Of a DNA stretch of 64,000 bases, positions 13,201-28,200 are shown in pieces. Location: assembly GCA_028554795.2 (NCBI GenBank), contig CM068825.1, forward strand, positions 160,701,398-160,765,397. The letters are read 5' to 3'. A program made the position numbers and the translations under genes. Source of the stretch: Sinohyriopsis cumingii. Lineage: Eukaryota > Mollusca > Bivalvia > Unionida > Unionidae. The number at the start of each line of letters is the position of its first letter. Position 1 is the first letter of the stretch. A model generated the notes under the pieces. That model searched no databases, was not told the origin of the DNA, and worked only from the letters and a program-made list of their open reading frames with translations.

Positions 13201-16200
13201 ATTTCATATTAATAAAATTGTCGTACCATTTTGTCCGTAGTATTTTGTCTGCACCATTTTATCCATACCATTTTGTCCGTAGTATTTTGTCCGCACCATT
13301 TTATCCATACCATTTTGTCCAATACCATTATGTCCACTTAACATTTTGTCCATATCATTTTGTCCATACCAATTTGTCCTAGTACCGTTAATCCCTCTAT
13401 GTCACCTTTGAATGAAGCTGTTGACCTTTGTCTCTGAGCAAATGGTTCTATTTCTGGATGAGATAATTGTTTCTTTTTATTCATCAACTGTTAGATATGC
13501 AATGCACATGTATATTTTTCATATTTTCTCACAGTCCTGTAAATATTGTCTTTAGTTTCGATATTACAACTGAGCACTAATAATTTTAACACCTACAACC
13601 TTAATAACAATGGGTGAACCTAAAAACTAAAAAGAGACAAATTTTAAGGCTGGAGAAAATAATTATTGTTACTGAAAGAAGTGAAAAAGAGCAGACTACT
13701 CACAAAAAAGCGGTTTAAATGTTGGTAAAACAAATTTAGGTTGTTATAAAGGAAAAGGAGTAGTTCAGAAATGATTTCATATGCTAAACTGTGATCTTCA
13801 AATGTAAATGTGATTTCATGTTTAATGACAGAAGTATATCTTTATTGCTATATAATTTTGTTTCTAGATGAATTCTTACAATATTTTGGCAAGAACTATT
13901 AATAAAGAATAGAATTAATGTACAGTGATTGTGGTTATTTTTCTTGAAATTGGTCTGAAACTGGACCTTGGAAACTGGTCTTCACCACTGAAGCAGTTTA
14001 TTTAATTTGTATAATTTTTATCATTTGAACAGTTGCTCAAGTATTGATTGATTGATACTAGCTCTTGAAAAACAAATCTTGTTGAACATCTGATCTTTTT
14101 CACTTGCATCCTTGAACTATCATGATTTAGCTTCAGTTGTCAGGTATGGGATTAAATGGACATTTCTTTTTCCTTTTCATTTCTGCTGAGAGTTACAGAA
14201 ATTTGTCTTTTATACTTGCATAGGCAGAATAGCTTTAGAGATGGTCTGTTGTCCACTGTCAGATGCCTAGCCATCCGTCCATCAGCATAAGTTTGTAATC
14301 GCTACTTCTCTGAAACTATTTGGATGGTTGCCATGAAACTTTATCTCACACATGTACAAAATGTGACAGTCATGTTATCACTACTAAATGGATGGTCACA
14401 GCAACATGGGATTTTCTCTAAAATGTTTTTTATTATCTTCAGCTGGCACAAGAAAACAAATGGTGCTATCTGATGTCCAATATGGCTGCCACTGTAACCC
14501 TCGTGAAAATCTTGTTTTCCTCTTGAATGGAAAGTCAAATTGACCTTGGGTTCTCACCAGAAGACTTCCTGTGATGTCTAGTTGGTCATAAATATAAATG
14601 GTTTAACGACAGTGGCAATTTGGAAAATCAAGTTATTACCACACCTGAATGGATGATCGTATCAACATGGGGTTTCATTAAAAGACTTTTTGTGGTGTCT
14701 AGTTGGTTCTAAATGAAAATGGTGCCAATCTGACATTCAGTAAGTTGACCACAATGACCATCTTGAAATCTTGTTATTGCTGTTTCTCCAGATTCAACAG
14801 TTCTATCAGTATGGAGTTTTCACAGAAAGGTCTCATTGGTCCTAAATGAAAATTATGCCAATCTGATGTCCAGTGCAGGTGTCAGTCATTATATGCCAAT
14901 TCAAATTACATGCTTTCATTTTAATGCCATTTGTAATGAAGAAATAAAATTAGATTTGCATTGCTGTGCTCATTTTTGTGCCATTGCTGGCACCATATGC
15001 TGTGACGTGTTTGGATAACATATTATATGTATTAATTTGTTTTGAAAATTATGCATAAATAATCATCACTTGAAAACTTTGGGGTATAATTTGCTCAAAA
15101 ACTTTCTTAATTTACAAGTATCAAATGGAAAAATTACATTGATTTACTCTAAAAGCTCAGTAATGTATTTTGGCATAAATTGAGCATCACCTGTATGGCC
15201 ATCATGGTAAAAAAAAAAAACTTGTTATCACAATTAGATCTGATCAAATAGTCCTATCAGCATGTTTGTTTTCAATGAAAGACATCTTATAATGTCTGAT
15301 TGGTTGTAAATGAAATGGTGCCAACTGGACTTCTAATATGGCCATAGTGGCCATCTTGAAAATCTTGTCACTGCTACTAAAAACTTCTTATGATGTCTAG
15401 TTGGTACTAAATGAAAATAGTGCCAATCTGGCATTGGTATTATGTGATGATTTGAAAATATTGTTATTGCTGAGAAATATTAGTTTAAACACTCAGCACC
15501 TAAAAGGAAGTAATCTTATCTTGAATTCCTGGGAAGTCTTTTCAGCCAGAAGAATGTCAGTCCCTTCGTGGGACTCTTGTTAATATCATGTATAATTTCA
15601 CTTCCTCTGAAAGATATTTAAAGGAGATCTTATGATTTAAGTCAGCTCATTTTTCATATTCCAGGCAAAATATTTAATGAAGAAGACAGCTGCAAGCAGT
15701 GTAGAAGCTATGAAAAGCTTGGATGATATAATAGCTCAGTTGGCAGTGAGTATTCCCTACATATAAGTCATGTCTTTGCTACACAAAATGTCCTATGTGA
15801 AAGTTGCATAATATTTTGATTGTATAGAAAGTCTTTTGTATTATAAAGTGAATTCTCACCTATTTGTGGATATTGATTTTTAGCATACCAGAATGTACTG
15901 CCATATGAGCATATGATAAGCTCTGTTGTGCATCATCTGTCCTGTGTCACATCTGTGCTTTATAACTTCTCAAGAGCTGCTTGACCAGTTCGTACATAGC
16001 TTTACAGGGAGTATTCAGGAATTAGGGCTTATGAATGTCAGTCTAATATAATAATTACCATTGCTAACAATAAAAAAGGCTCAAGGCCCTTCTCAAAAGC
16101 AGCTCAATGGAATTTGACTAAATTTCACTAAAAGCATATTGGCATAAATGGCTTTAAAAGTTATGAATGATGCCAATCCAAGATCAAAGCCACTGTTGCT

Positions 16201-19200
16201 AAAACTAGGAGGAGTTGCTGTGGCTTAGTGGTTAGTATGCCAGACTTATGACTAAATGGGTGAGTGTCTGAATCCGATCAAACCAGTGTGTGTCAGCTAC
16301 AGTGGGTAAAGCACTTTACTCTGATTGCCCTGGCACTAAATAACCTACCTGTGTTGCAGTGCATCAAACCAATGTAAACCACTTGACAGAATTTTACAAA
16401 ATTTTTCAGAAGCATCTTGGTGTGGATTACTTCAAAATTAAGCCAATCTGCAATCAAATAAGGCTACCATTACTAAAAACAGATAAATATTTAAATGACT
16501 TCTGTATAGACATTTAGCATTTGACAGTATGCCCAGGCATGGAGGGCTTTTAATTTTATGAAAGTGGTGCTGATGCACAATTGGATATGGCTGTGTTTAC
16601 TAGAAATGGAAGAATCTTAAATGACTTGTCAACAACACTAAACACATTTTTATCAACTTTGACATAAATCATCCTGGCTTTAAAGGCCTTTCACCTTTAT
16701 TTTAACAAATGATGTGAATTTGCCATAAAATATGGCAACAAATTTGAAAAACCTTTGATGGCTTCTTTTCAGAATCTTTTCAAATTTGACGGAAAACATT
16801 TTAATGTTATGGGCTTTCAGAATTTTGAAAAGATGCTAGTTTGTCATAAACTGTGGCTACCAGTATAAAAAAAACAGAAAATCATTGAATTACTTCTTCT
16901 CAAAACCAACAAACAGATTTTGACCAAATTTACAGCTTCTTGGCAACAAAGTCTTTTAAATTAGGACAGAAGATACCAATCTACATAGTTGCCAATCATT
17001 ACAAATTCTACATAGTGATTCTTTATTTTTGGATGTCACTACAGAGATATAGCGATTGCAACACTGCTACACATTCCATGTTCATCTAAGCTGAGTTCTG
17101 ATTTTTTCTGAGATGGCAGATGATTCTGTGTTTGAAAGGTACACATTTTTGATAGGACAAACAGGCTGGAATTTTCCCGGGAAATCTAGTAAATTTATCC
17201 GTAAATAGTACAACTACTATATCATGCAGACCAGTCAAGAATCATGTGGTATGTATCTGTGTTTAACCAACTACATTTGCAAAATAACCATTAATAATGT
17301 CGTCATCCTCATCCAAGTCACATCAGAAATGTTGTTTGGAGTGTAAAGTGAGTATTTGTACTGGATTACTCTAGAAATAGCAATTCTGCAATTTTCTGCA
17401 CATTGTATATTAAAATATTGAGTGTCAGGCATGGAGGTAGGGACGATTACAGAAGTCATGTAACTGGTTGAAGATACATGCATCAGGTCAAGCTGGTGGA
17501 AATAAATGCCAAGATATCCTTTTGTTTCATCAAGTCTCGAACAGCAGCATAATAAAGTGACTCATGCAAATACACTGTTCATGGAATTTTTGACTGAGCA
17601 CAATAGTCCCATACTTTTATCAGAATGTTTTAAAATAAAAGTAGAATACTACATTGGTCCTTTGTTCAAACTGATGTTTCCTGATTCCAAAGTTGCAGAA
17701 AATATGAATGCGCAAGAACAAAATCATCTAATATTGTTAGGTGTTTAGCAGAAGATACTTCACTTAAAATTGCAGAAGCCATGAAAATTGGGCCGTTTAG
17801 TATCGCAACAGACAGGAGTAGTGATTATGATGACAAAAGTTGTGCCCAGTCTGTATAAGAGACTTTGATAACGAAAAGGGCAAATTTAGAGTGCTCTTCT
17901 TTCATTACCAGGATTAACAGTAAATTCCACTGGTAAAACAATTTTTTATTTGCTTGATAATGCTTTGAATAAATATAAGGTGTATGGGGTTTTCAGCTGC
18001 AGCAGTGGTGACTGGAATTCATAAAGGGGTTGCATACTGTAATTTGAAAAATGTCTCCATCATTGTTCATATCAGGTTGTCTCTGTCATATGATGCACCA
18101 TGCTGCAGGAAAGGCTGTTGATAGATTAGAAGGAGAACTCCTGAAGTATCAAGTTGGCACTCTACCTGACAATGTACTTCATGGGGACAGAGTTGATTTT
18201 TTTCATCTTATTTCCCAGCTAAAAGACACAATAACTGGAAGATATAAATTTCCTCTTCTTTGTCAGGTTATGAAAGGAATGTTGGTTCTTTACCATTCTA
18301 ATGCTGACTGTGAGAGATTGTTCAGCATTGTTAACAAAAGTAAAACTGAATTTAGATCCAGGCTGTGTAATAACCCAGCACTTGGTTCTCTACTGGTGTG
18401 CAAAACATTTATAGTCTCAGCTGGTACAAGGTGTTTTGAAATGCAGTACATGAGACTTTGCTTTTTAACACTCAAAGTGTTATATACAAAAACTTGAAGC
18501 AATAATTGATGTTAAAAGTCCAGAGGGAAAAATAAATCATTTAGTACATATGCTCATTGAATTTGTATCATGTTATATGTGGATTACTCTTTTTCTTCTC
18601 GGGTTACTCTTTTTGTCCACTTGGATTACACTTTTTCCTCGCCAGGGGTCGTCATGTATGGAAATGGTCATAACTTTGAATTTCTTTTCAGCCAGTGGCA
18701 CATAATCATTTGAGGAACGTTTGCTCTTTTTCTATTACAGGTGTAAATGACATTTTTTTTGTTTGTCATGTAAACATGTACAAAATCAGTATCTTATTTA
18801 AATGAATAAAGCACACGAGTTATGCCAGTTAAAGTTTGGAATATTGGTAGAATGAAACTGAGAAATGAAAACGTGTGATATGAAGTTTGCAGATATTTCA
18901 CAGAAGTTGAAAATAGTGGACAACATGAACTGAAATCCATCCCGTGTACAGTGGAGTTGGCTCACGCAGATAGTAAAGTACAAATTGAAACCCCTTCACT
19001 GAACCTGGTTGTATAAAGATCCTGACTCAGCAACCATTGCAACTTTTGTACTTCCTTCAGTGTTGCAAGTAAAATGGCAAAAGTGCACTGAAAATGTGTG
19101 CGTGACTTGATACCTCTGCATAATGGAGTATTTTTTTTTGTTGTTGAAATATTTGCTCTGAGCTAAATCTCTTGCATGGTTTTCTGTTTAAATACTTATT

Positions 19201-22200
19201 TTGAATATTGATGATGATACCTGGTAAATTGCAGCAGTTCTACTTTCAGCTGTTCATTCAAGTTAATACACATTTTCTGATTGGTGGATTTGCTATCATG
19301 TGCATTAGAATGATTGATTCCATAACAGAATGTTATGGCAGAAACATTAAAAATCAATAAAATTTTAATTGTTAATTAGTTATAGACAGGTTTCGTTGTA
19401 ATTGTTAATCAGTTATAAATAGGTTCCAGTGTACAAGTATTATCAACTCCCATTTTCATGTTACTTTTCAGGCGTGTATGGATGTGATATTAATGCCTGG
19501 AGAGTACGACCCTTCCAACTTCACTCTACCTCAGCAGCCCCTCCATAGATGTATGTTTCCTAAGGGCAGCAGGTACCCTACTCTAAACTGTGTTGCCAAT
19601 CCCCTGGATTGCAGCCTGGATGGTGTTAGGTAGGTAAATCTTTTGCTGGATTTTTTGTAAAACCAGAAGCCAGGACTAGTAAGTCCGAATTTTGCACTTG
19701 ATGCTTGAAAATACAATAAGGACTAATGCCCTTTTGATCATGTGTGAGATTGCAGTAAGTAGAGATGGCATAAATTGTGGAAAGATTAAAATAATTTTTT
19801 CAGCAGTCATTGTCATTTTAGATTGTGTTTTGCCTGTTTGCAAATCAGATAACCTTTGTTTCAATATTTACATTTTCATCAAAAAGAGATTTCAAAGATC
19901 ACAGTTGTTAGCTCTGATATTAATAAACAAGATGAGCTTAGGGATGGTCTGTTGTCCATCATCCATCCATCTGTTAGCACAAGATTGTCATCACTACTTG
20001 ATTCCTAGATGGATTCTAACCGTCTCATGCTGTATTCTGTGTTGACTGGGTTCACTAGTACTAGTCCTAGATGGATTCTAACCATCTCATGCTGTATTCT
20101 GTGTTGACTGGGTTCATTAGTACTAGTCCTAGATGGATTCTAACCATCTCATGCTGTATTCTGTGTTGACTGGGTTCACTATAGTCTGATAACACAAACC
20201 TGTTTGTTTGTACCCCCCACCGATTTCAAAAAGGAGAACGTTTAATGTGATAAAAAGTGCATAGAACTAGGTCAGTTGAATCATTGATTTATAATTTCTA
20301 ACCTGACTGTGACCAGAATGGCACTAATGTGGCATTCCCTGCACCATTTCATGCTTAACAGACTCTCCATACTAACACGGCACCATATTGCGTACACTAT
20401 AGGCTAGTTTATTTCCATCGGACAACATAATGACAGAGTTCATCCTGTTTGGCAAATGCTGAATAATTGCGTAAATTACATAACGTTGAGAGTTTGGAAT
20501 TATATCCCTCTGCATACATGAACATAGAAATTAAATCGCTTGCTAAATCCACATGAAAAGCATAGTTGTCATTTTCCTTTGCTTGATTCGACATTGTAAA
20601 TATTGGAAGCAGACGACTTATGTATGTACATATGTAGTCATGATACATCCCTTTGCTGAAAATGGACTTGTCCAGAAACTGGAAATGGATCCGAGCATGT
20701 CCGTATATTGCACTGAAAACTTCCGTTAACCATGAAACGCGCATAAGATGACGGTGTTAGGGCCACTCTACTCAGAGTCAGCTTAGAAACTATAAATCAA
20801 TGAATGAATTGACTAAGTTCCTTGCACTTTTTATTACATTAAAGGTTTCCATTATTTAAATCGGTAGGGGGGTACAAACATACGGGTTTGTATTATCAGA
20901 CTATAATACTAGTCCTAGATGGATTCTAACTATCTCATGCTGTATTCTGTGTTGACTGGGTTCATTAGTACTAGTTCTAGATGGATTCTAACCATCTCAT
21001 GCTGTATTCTGTGTTGACTGTGGTCATTAGTACTAGTCCTAGATGGATTCTAACCATCTTATGCTGTATTCTGTGTTGACTGGGTTCATTAGTACTAGTC
21101 CTAGATGGATTCTGACCATCTCATAGTGTATTCTGTGTTGACTGGGTTCATTAGTACTAGTCCTAGATGGATTCTAACTATCTCATAGTGTATTCTGTGT
21201 TGACTGGGTTCATTAGTACTAGTCATACATGGATTCTAAGCAGCATGATGTTCACTAGTACTTGTCCTAGATGAATTCTAACCATCTTATGCTGTATTCT
21301 GTGTTGACTGGGTTCATTAATACTAGGCCTAGATGGATTCTAACCATCTCATAGTGTATTCTGTGTTGACTGGGTTCATTAGTACTAGTCCTAGATGGAT
21401 TCTAACCAGCATGATGTTCACTAGTACTTGTCCTAGATGGATTCTAACTATCTCATGCTGTATTCTTTGTTGAATGGGTTCATTAGTACTAGTCCTAGAT
21501 GGATTCTAACCATCTCATGCTGTATTCTGTGTTGACTGGGTTCATTAGTACTAGTCCTAGATGGATTCTAACCATCTTGTGCTGTATTCTGTGTTGACTG
21601 GGTTCATTAGTACTCAGCAGAGTTTGTGATTGTAACCATGTCATGATTTATTACCAGTGCTAAAAAAATCCAGTAGCCTGACACCCAGGGCTCCTCTGAT
21701 TATAGATCAGGCCTGTCCTGTATTGTAAGTGATGCGCCCATCAGGCTTGTAATAAAAATTTATAATTTGCCTGAGGAAATTTTGATCATGCTGATTAAAT
21801 GTTTAAATGTATTTTCAAGATGTTGACATACCTGTCACAACACCATGCAATATAAATCAAATCAGCGCTGTCCTACTTGAAATTGAGATCTGATTTTATT
21901 TAAATTGAAACAGGGCATGTCACCCTAAAAATACAATTTTGTACTCTCAAACCTTTGAAATGGTTGTGTTTTGAGAAAATACAATTTTCAGTAAACTTCA
22001 GAAATAGAGGGGAAAAAAAGAAACAAAACCACACCACTTTTTCAGTATGCCTTTTACATGTTGCATGTATTGTTGTTGTTGTAGGGTTTAGCACCATTTT
22101 TCAGCACACGATAGGCTATACATGGCGGCCAGTATTAATGGTGGAGGAAGAACCCGGGAAAACCCCGTAAAGAACCACTGACCCACGAGAAGCTACTGGC

Positions 22201-25200
22201 AAGCTTTCTCACATACTCACATTGGCATTACTCACATTACTGCATATATAGCATGCAGAGCATGATCATTTCACTTGGATTAGTGTTCAAGTGTAATTCA
22301 TTTTTGAAGCCGATTTAGGAAGCAATTAACTATCAGCAAAGTCCAACAAAAATAAATATAAGAACTCTTGAATGACTAGGTTTTAGTTTGTGAATCAAGC
22401 TAGCAAAAAAATAAAAAACAAACATAAAACGGGGATGGGCCATTCTTTGCACATACTGCAAACAACACATCGACATACATCAACTCAGTTTAGAACAGGA
22501 TTCGCACAGAGAATCCAGCAGAGAAGTTTGAACACCAGGACTATCCAGTCCCTAGTGAGTGTAGTGATGAACACTAATGACACTTGCATTACATTCAGAC
22601 CTCTTTGAAATCTGTTGAAGTTATATTTGAATTGTAGCCATTGCAACATTGTGTGACAATATTAAAAATTTAAATTTTGGGCATGTGGAAATTGGAACCC
22701 AGGCTTGTGAGTTTATTTCAGTCTCTAACCCTTGGCCTGTGTCAATTTTTTTCTTTCTTCAAGCACTAATTACATACCCGTTTAATCTTACATGGATGAT
22801 CTGGATGTTCAGTCTGCAATTCTGTATCAAAACCTAAAATTTCCATATCTTACACCCAGCTTGAAACTAATTTCCAAGTTGAAATATTAAATAATTCAGT
22901 AATCCACTTTTCAGGAATGATTTATTGCAATTAAATGTATTCAGAAATACCAGTACTATTTGTAATTGTAAGAAATGCAGTTATATTTGGTGTAAATGGC
23001 CACATTTGAGATAAAGGGAGAATACTGTAGATAGTGAAAGGCTATTTAGGTGCATTTTACTGTATCTAGGCAGAGAAAGTAGAGTTTGTTGAGGTGGACA
23101 ACAATATTGTGGACAATGAGATCTCAGAAAAAGCTGGTATGCAAAGTGATATTAAACATGAGAGGCAACATCTATGTTCTAGGTCAACACCTAGTTGGAT
23201 AAAGGAAGATAATCTAGAAGAGTTGCATCCCTTTGGCTACATCTTGTTTATAGAGGGAGAGAGAGAGAGCAGGTACTTTCTTGCTGAAATCTTGTATTTG
23301 GATATTAAAAGTAAATAGACCAAGTAAGAAAGACTTGTGGAGTCGTGTCAAGATTCAAGGCATGTTTAGAAATGCTCCATATCTTGACAACACTTTACCA
23401 TAAGTTTAATTCCCATGTTGACATTCCACAATGTAAATCATCTAGAGTTAACAACCATAGCTAAAATCCATTTTTCACAAATATGGTCCACTAAATTATA
23501 TCTTTTTAAGAGCAAGTTTAAGTGGAGGGACTTAAAATTAGTCCATTAAAATTACAGAGGAATAAAATTTGTTAGTAATAATTTGAGGATAAAACTGTTG
23601 AAACATTTGGAACATAAAGATAAACGTCTTACGCAGAGCAGCAGCAGTTTCGAGTGTGACCCAGATTAGAAATATTACATTCGTTGTGTACAGTATTGGC
23701 GAGTTCATTGGGAGACAGTGGGTTAAATCTGTTTACATTTTAAATTCTTGCAACTGTTCAAGCAGAAAACAAAGAAAAGAAAACAGATCAATATTGCAAT
23801 ATTGTTTAGAATTTTCTTTTTAAAATATATCCAGATGAATATTAAAAATCAAGTCTTCCTGTTAGAAAGGGTCAAAATCTCTGATTTCTAAATTCTACAC
23901 TTAAAATATCACCATAAGTTCAATTCATCAATAATTTCTTGTATTAATTGAAAACATAAAATTAGAAAGTTTGAATGTACTGCAAAGGAATGAGCTTTCT
24001 GTATAAACTTCAATATATCTAATTACTGTTAGTCTGTAAAATTTGCTTTCAGATTTTTCTTAGAAGTAGATTGCAGTAAGTAGAGTGTAAGAGAAGTTGC
24101 CACTTACTGGTCCAAAACTTCAGTTCCATTTGAGAAGTAAGGAAAAAATTCACTTGCCTGTGACTGTAGATTAAGTCCGTTCATATGTCCCATACAACAT
24201 TTTAAAAAATTCAAAGCTTAAGAGTAAATCCATATGTATATACAAACAGACCGATGATACAACTGCACAGTTACGGGCTTTGCCATGGTTAAATATGTAT
24301 TTATGTTGAGGGTTGTACACTATCTTTAATAAAATGCCATATGTCTATTTTATTTTTTAAAGTATACATTAAAATTTTTTAAAAGAATGTGTGAATAAAA
24401 AGGGGATATGTAATAAATACAAAAACCACTTGAGTGTTTTGTTCTGAGTTGGGCTGAAAGAACTCGTTTGATATGACATAGGAACATAGTCTTGGGCCTG
24501 TTGGCCTTGACATTACTACATCATATCAAACTTGTTCTTTCCACCCACTTGGAGCAAAACTCAAGTAGTTTTATTTGTGTACACTGTGTTGACTGGGTTT
24601 GCTAGCACTCAGCCTTGTTGGATTGCAACCATCTCATGACCTATACTGTGTTCACTGTCTTTATTCTTACTTAAGCCAGGTTTGTAATTGCAACCATTAC
24701 ATATTTTATAATAATAATAATAATGAGGACTTTGTATAGCGCCTAATCTTTAGAAGCTCTAAGCGCTTTACAACATTATATAACACCTATAAGATAAAAA
24801 ACATATAATGATATGATTACAAAAACAAACACCATGAAATCAGAAAACATTATTAAAAAAAACATGCTGAGAATATTTAAGGTAGGAAACATTATTAGGT
24901 CTTTAAGTTTGTTCTTGCAGTCGAAATAAGTGAGTTTTGAGAGCCCTCTTGAATGTGATCACTGTGTCTTTGTGTCTAAGTTCAGTGGACAATTCATTCA
25001 ACGTTGCTGGGCCCTGGTATGCAAAAGAATGCTGTCCATATGACTTTGTTTTCATAGTGGGAATAATGAGTATACGATTGTCAGATGAGGAGCGTAAGTA
25101 TCTTGCTGGTGTGTACACATGGGTGAGGTCGGATAAGTATGTTGGACTAGAGTCCGACAGTGAAACTTAGCACAGAGAACAAATTTTGTGTTTGATTCTG

Positions 25201-28200
25201 GATTGAATGGATAGCCAGTGTAGGGTACAGAGCAGCGGGGAGGTGTGCTCTGATTGTGGTACTCTAAGTATGATCCGAGCAGCTGTGTTTTGAACTTTTT
25301 GAAGTTTCTTGAGCAGATATTGAGATGAACCAGACAGAATTGAGTTACAATAGGCCAGTCTTGAAAGTACGAATGAACACGCAAGTGTTTTAGTGGCATC
25401 AACTGAAAGATATTTGGGAATTGAGCTGATGCATCTCAGCTCAAGATATGCAGCCTTTCCATATGTTCATGACATGTTGGTGCAATGTGAGAGTACTGTC
25501 CAGAGTAACACCTAGGTTTCATACTGATTGTGTGAATTTAATGTTGGTGTTGCTGATATTTATTGTTTGAGGTAAAGGATGTGAATGAGAAAGTCTTTGT
25601 GTTGTGATCAGAATGGCCTCAGTTTTATCATCATTCATCTGCAGCTTGTTTCATGTCATCCGTGATTTCACATCAGAAATGCACCTCTCTACACCTTGGA
25701 TGGTAGCATCAACTTCAGTTGGGTGGCTAGATTTGTATATTTGGGTGTCATCAGCGTACAATTGGTGAGACACTGGATAATGATCTATGACACTTGAGAG
25801 CGACTGAGTGTACATAATGAAGAGAACAGGTCCAAGAACAGACCCCTGAGAAACACCACAACATAGATCAATTGGGCTGGAGTGTATTCCATTTGCAGAT
25901 ACAATTTGTGTCCTGTTGACCAAGTAGGACTTGAACCACAGTAAGACTGTATCATGAATGCCAAATACATGCTGGAGACGGTGAAGTAATATATCATGGT
26001 CTGTTGCTATCCAACGCAGAGAGAATGTCATTAAGTACTTTTAGAAGAGTAGTTTCAGTACTGTGGCAAGGGCGATATGCAGATTGTACATTGCTAAAAA
26101 GACTGTTTGAATTTAGATGAGATACAAGCTGGGATAGAACAACCTTTTCTAAGATTTTTGATATGAATGGGAGATTAGAAACTAGGCAGTAGTTCTTTAA
26201 ATCGTTATGGTCTAGTGTTGGTTTCTTCAGCAGAGGCTTTACAATGGCAGTTTTGAAAAATGATGGGAATTCCCCTGATGAGAGAGAGGTATTAATAACA
26301 TCAGTTAGTGAAGGCAATACTGGATCTAAGCACTCAAGCAGCATTGATGTTGGAATTGGATCAAGTTCACATGACTTTGGTGCACTCTTCATCAGGATTG
26401 TACATACGAAATCCATAGAGACAGGTTCAAATGCTGCTAATGGTTGCCGCTCAAATTCTGTATCCCAACTGTATGGTGACAATGAGTCAATTGAAATTGT
26501 GGTGTCAAGCTTATCTCTAATGGTTTGTACTTTGTCACGGAAGAAATTTGCAAACATGTCCAGAAGGTCGACTGGAGAGAAGGTAGTTGGAAGTGGTGTA
26601 TTGACTGTGCAGTTAAAACAGATTAAAATAGTTGGTCAAGTACTGTGCAATTGAAAGCATATTTCAAACAAGATTGATATAATTTATATCCATGCTGATT
26701 AAGGCCAGTGCCTAAATAAAGAGTTATGGGTCATTATTTGTTAAAAGACATTGGATTGATGGCAGGTAAGATCAACTTAAGTAATATTCATAGTGGAAAT
26801 ACTACCATCGACTTGTATACTAATCATGGTAATCAGAAATAAAAAGTCTTATAATGCTACAAGTTTTGGACCTGTTATACCTAAAATTATAATATAATAC
26901 TTAATGAGGACATGCTATAGAACTAGAGCTAAGTGCAAAATCACCGGCATCTTGCAAGTCTGCTGAAAATTTATATTCATTTGATCTTAGCTCTGAAATC
27001 CCCACCATATATATGTGACACAACCAGAATTTCAAACCAGTACTTTCTTTAATTGCTTATAAGTCAAGCCCAACTGCAAACTGCACAGACACTTAACATG
27101 CCAACCATTACACTTTTGGCACAGACCCCTAACATGCCAACCATTACACTTTTGGCATAGACCCCAAACATGCCAACCATTACACTTTCGGCATAGACCC
27201 CAAACATGCTAACCATTACACTTTTGGCACAGACCCCTAACATGCCAACCATTACACTTTTGGCATAGACCCCAAACATGCCAACCATTACACTTTTGGC
27301 ATAGTCCCCAAACATGCCAACCATTACACATTTGGCACAGACCCCAAACATGCCAACCATTACACATTTGGCACAGACCCCTAACATGCCAACCATTACA
27401 CTTTTGGCATAGACCCCAAACATGCCAACCATTACACTTTTGGCATAGTCCCCAAACATGCCAACCATTACACATTTGGCACAGACCCCTAACATGCCAA
27501 CCATTACACATTTGGCACAGACCCCAAACGTACACTTTGGGCATAATCATTAAGCTTTTTTTCCCACCAAATTATGTAGACTGTATATTAAAATTTAAAT
27601 TAAAATAAAGCAATAAAAAGTTGTCTTGTCATTTGTATCATCTCGTTCATTCCACTCTTAAGAAGGTGACTGCTGGGTAAGAATAGCCTACAAGTACTTT
27701 TTTATTTGCTATTTATAGCAAGTATATGACCCATTTCCAAGAAAACAGATAGGTTTCTTCAAATGTGAACTGTGCCTCACAGATTCATTTTATTGATAAG
27801 CTAGTTAAGTTGTGAACCAGTTTGTACTTTTAAAGAAAATGGCACCAGATGTTAAGTGAAATGCTTTACGGTTTGCGTTGTGGATGTTATATGACAGAAA
27901 TGTTAGAGCAGATGGACCTTTTCAAACTTCAAAACATGTCAGATCAGAAAAAAAGGACAAATCAACAACTCTTTACAAGCTTTAAAAGAAGTATACGAGA
28001 GTAATGTAATATAGCACTCTGAGCACCTGACAATGATCATTGCAGATTTCCAGTTTACGATCATTCAGTGAAATTTTACACCTGTAGAATAATTAATGAG
28101 TGCTGAATATAAATAATTTTTCAGTATATGTTGTGTTTGTATTCTGGTTCTAATCCATATTGATTTTGCCCTTTGTGACCAGTTACAGAACCAGGTTAGT

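Larger units (their letters stand above)
10410..13386. mobile_element. large fold-back element with ends made of ~13-bp repeats
   Basis: The left end (about 10410-10560) is a chain of GGACAAAATGGTAT variants. The right end (about 13223-13386) is the inverted complement (ATACCATTTTGTCC). A stretch such as GACAAAATGTTAAGTGGACA followed by TAATGGTATTGGAC is shared in inverted form. Flanks GTTGATCCA (10401-10409) and GTTAATCCC (13387-13395) match at 7 of 9 positions, compatible with a 9-bp duplication as in MULE-type elements, but this is weak. The interior holds a nested pogo-like element (10634-12288) and about 0.9 kb (12290-13220) without recognised coding. Confidence 0.65.
24711..26655 (-). 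mobile_element. CR1-like LINE, 5'-truncated, - strand
   Basis: The 3' end (plus-strand left) has the (ATT)n tail complement ATAATAATAATAATG and a tail containing the complement of AAGCGCTATACAAAGTCC, typical of CR1-group LINEs in molluscs. Coding blocks run leftward: 26557-25994 with the start of the reverse transcriptase, 26031-25651 with the YADD core, and 25118-24903 with the C-terminal segment. The 5' endonuclease region is absent. Confidence 0.85.

Noticed and set aside
20409-20744. 111-codon - frame as a host gene
   Set aside because: It lies wholly inside a TA-flanked MITE and shows no recognised domain; kept only as a remark on that element.
23094-23318. 74-codon + frame as an extra or alternative exon
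   Set aside because: No family motif; POLD2 exons 4 and 5 join in phase without it, and the flanking splice signals are unconvincing.
26244-26654. 136-codon + frame as a gene
   Set aside because: It is the antisense of the CR1-like reverse transcriptase read on the - strand.
27064-27504. 146-codon - frame with [10 protein letters not shown] repeats
   Set aside because: Product of a 36-bp minisatellite.
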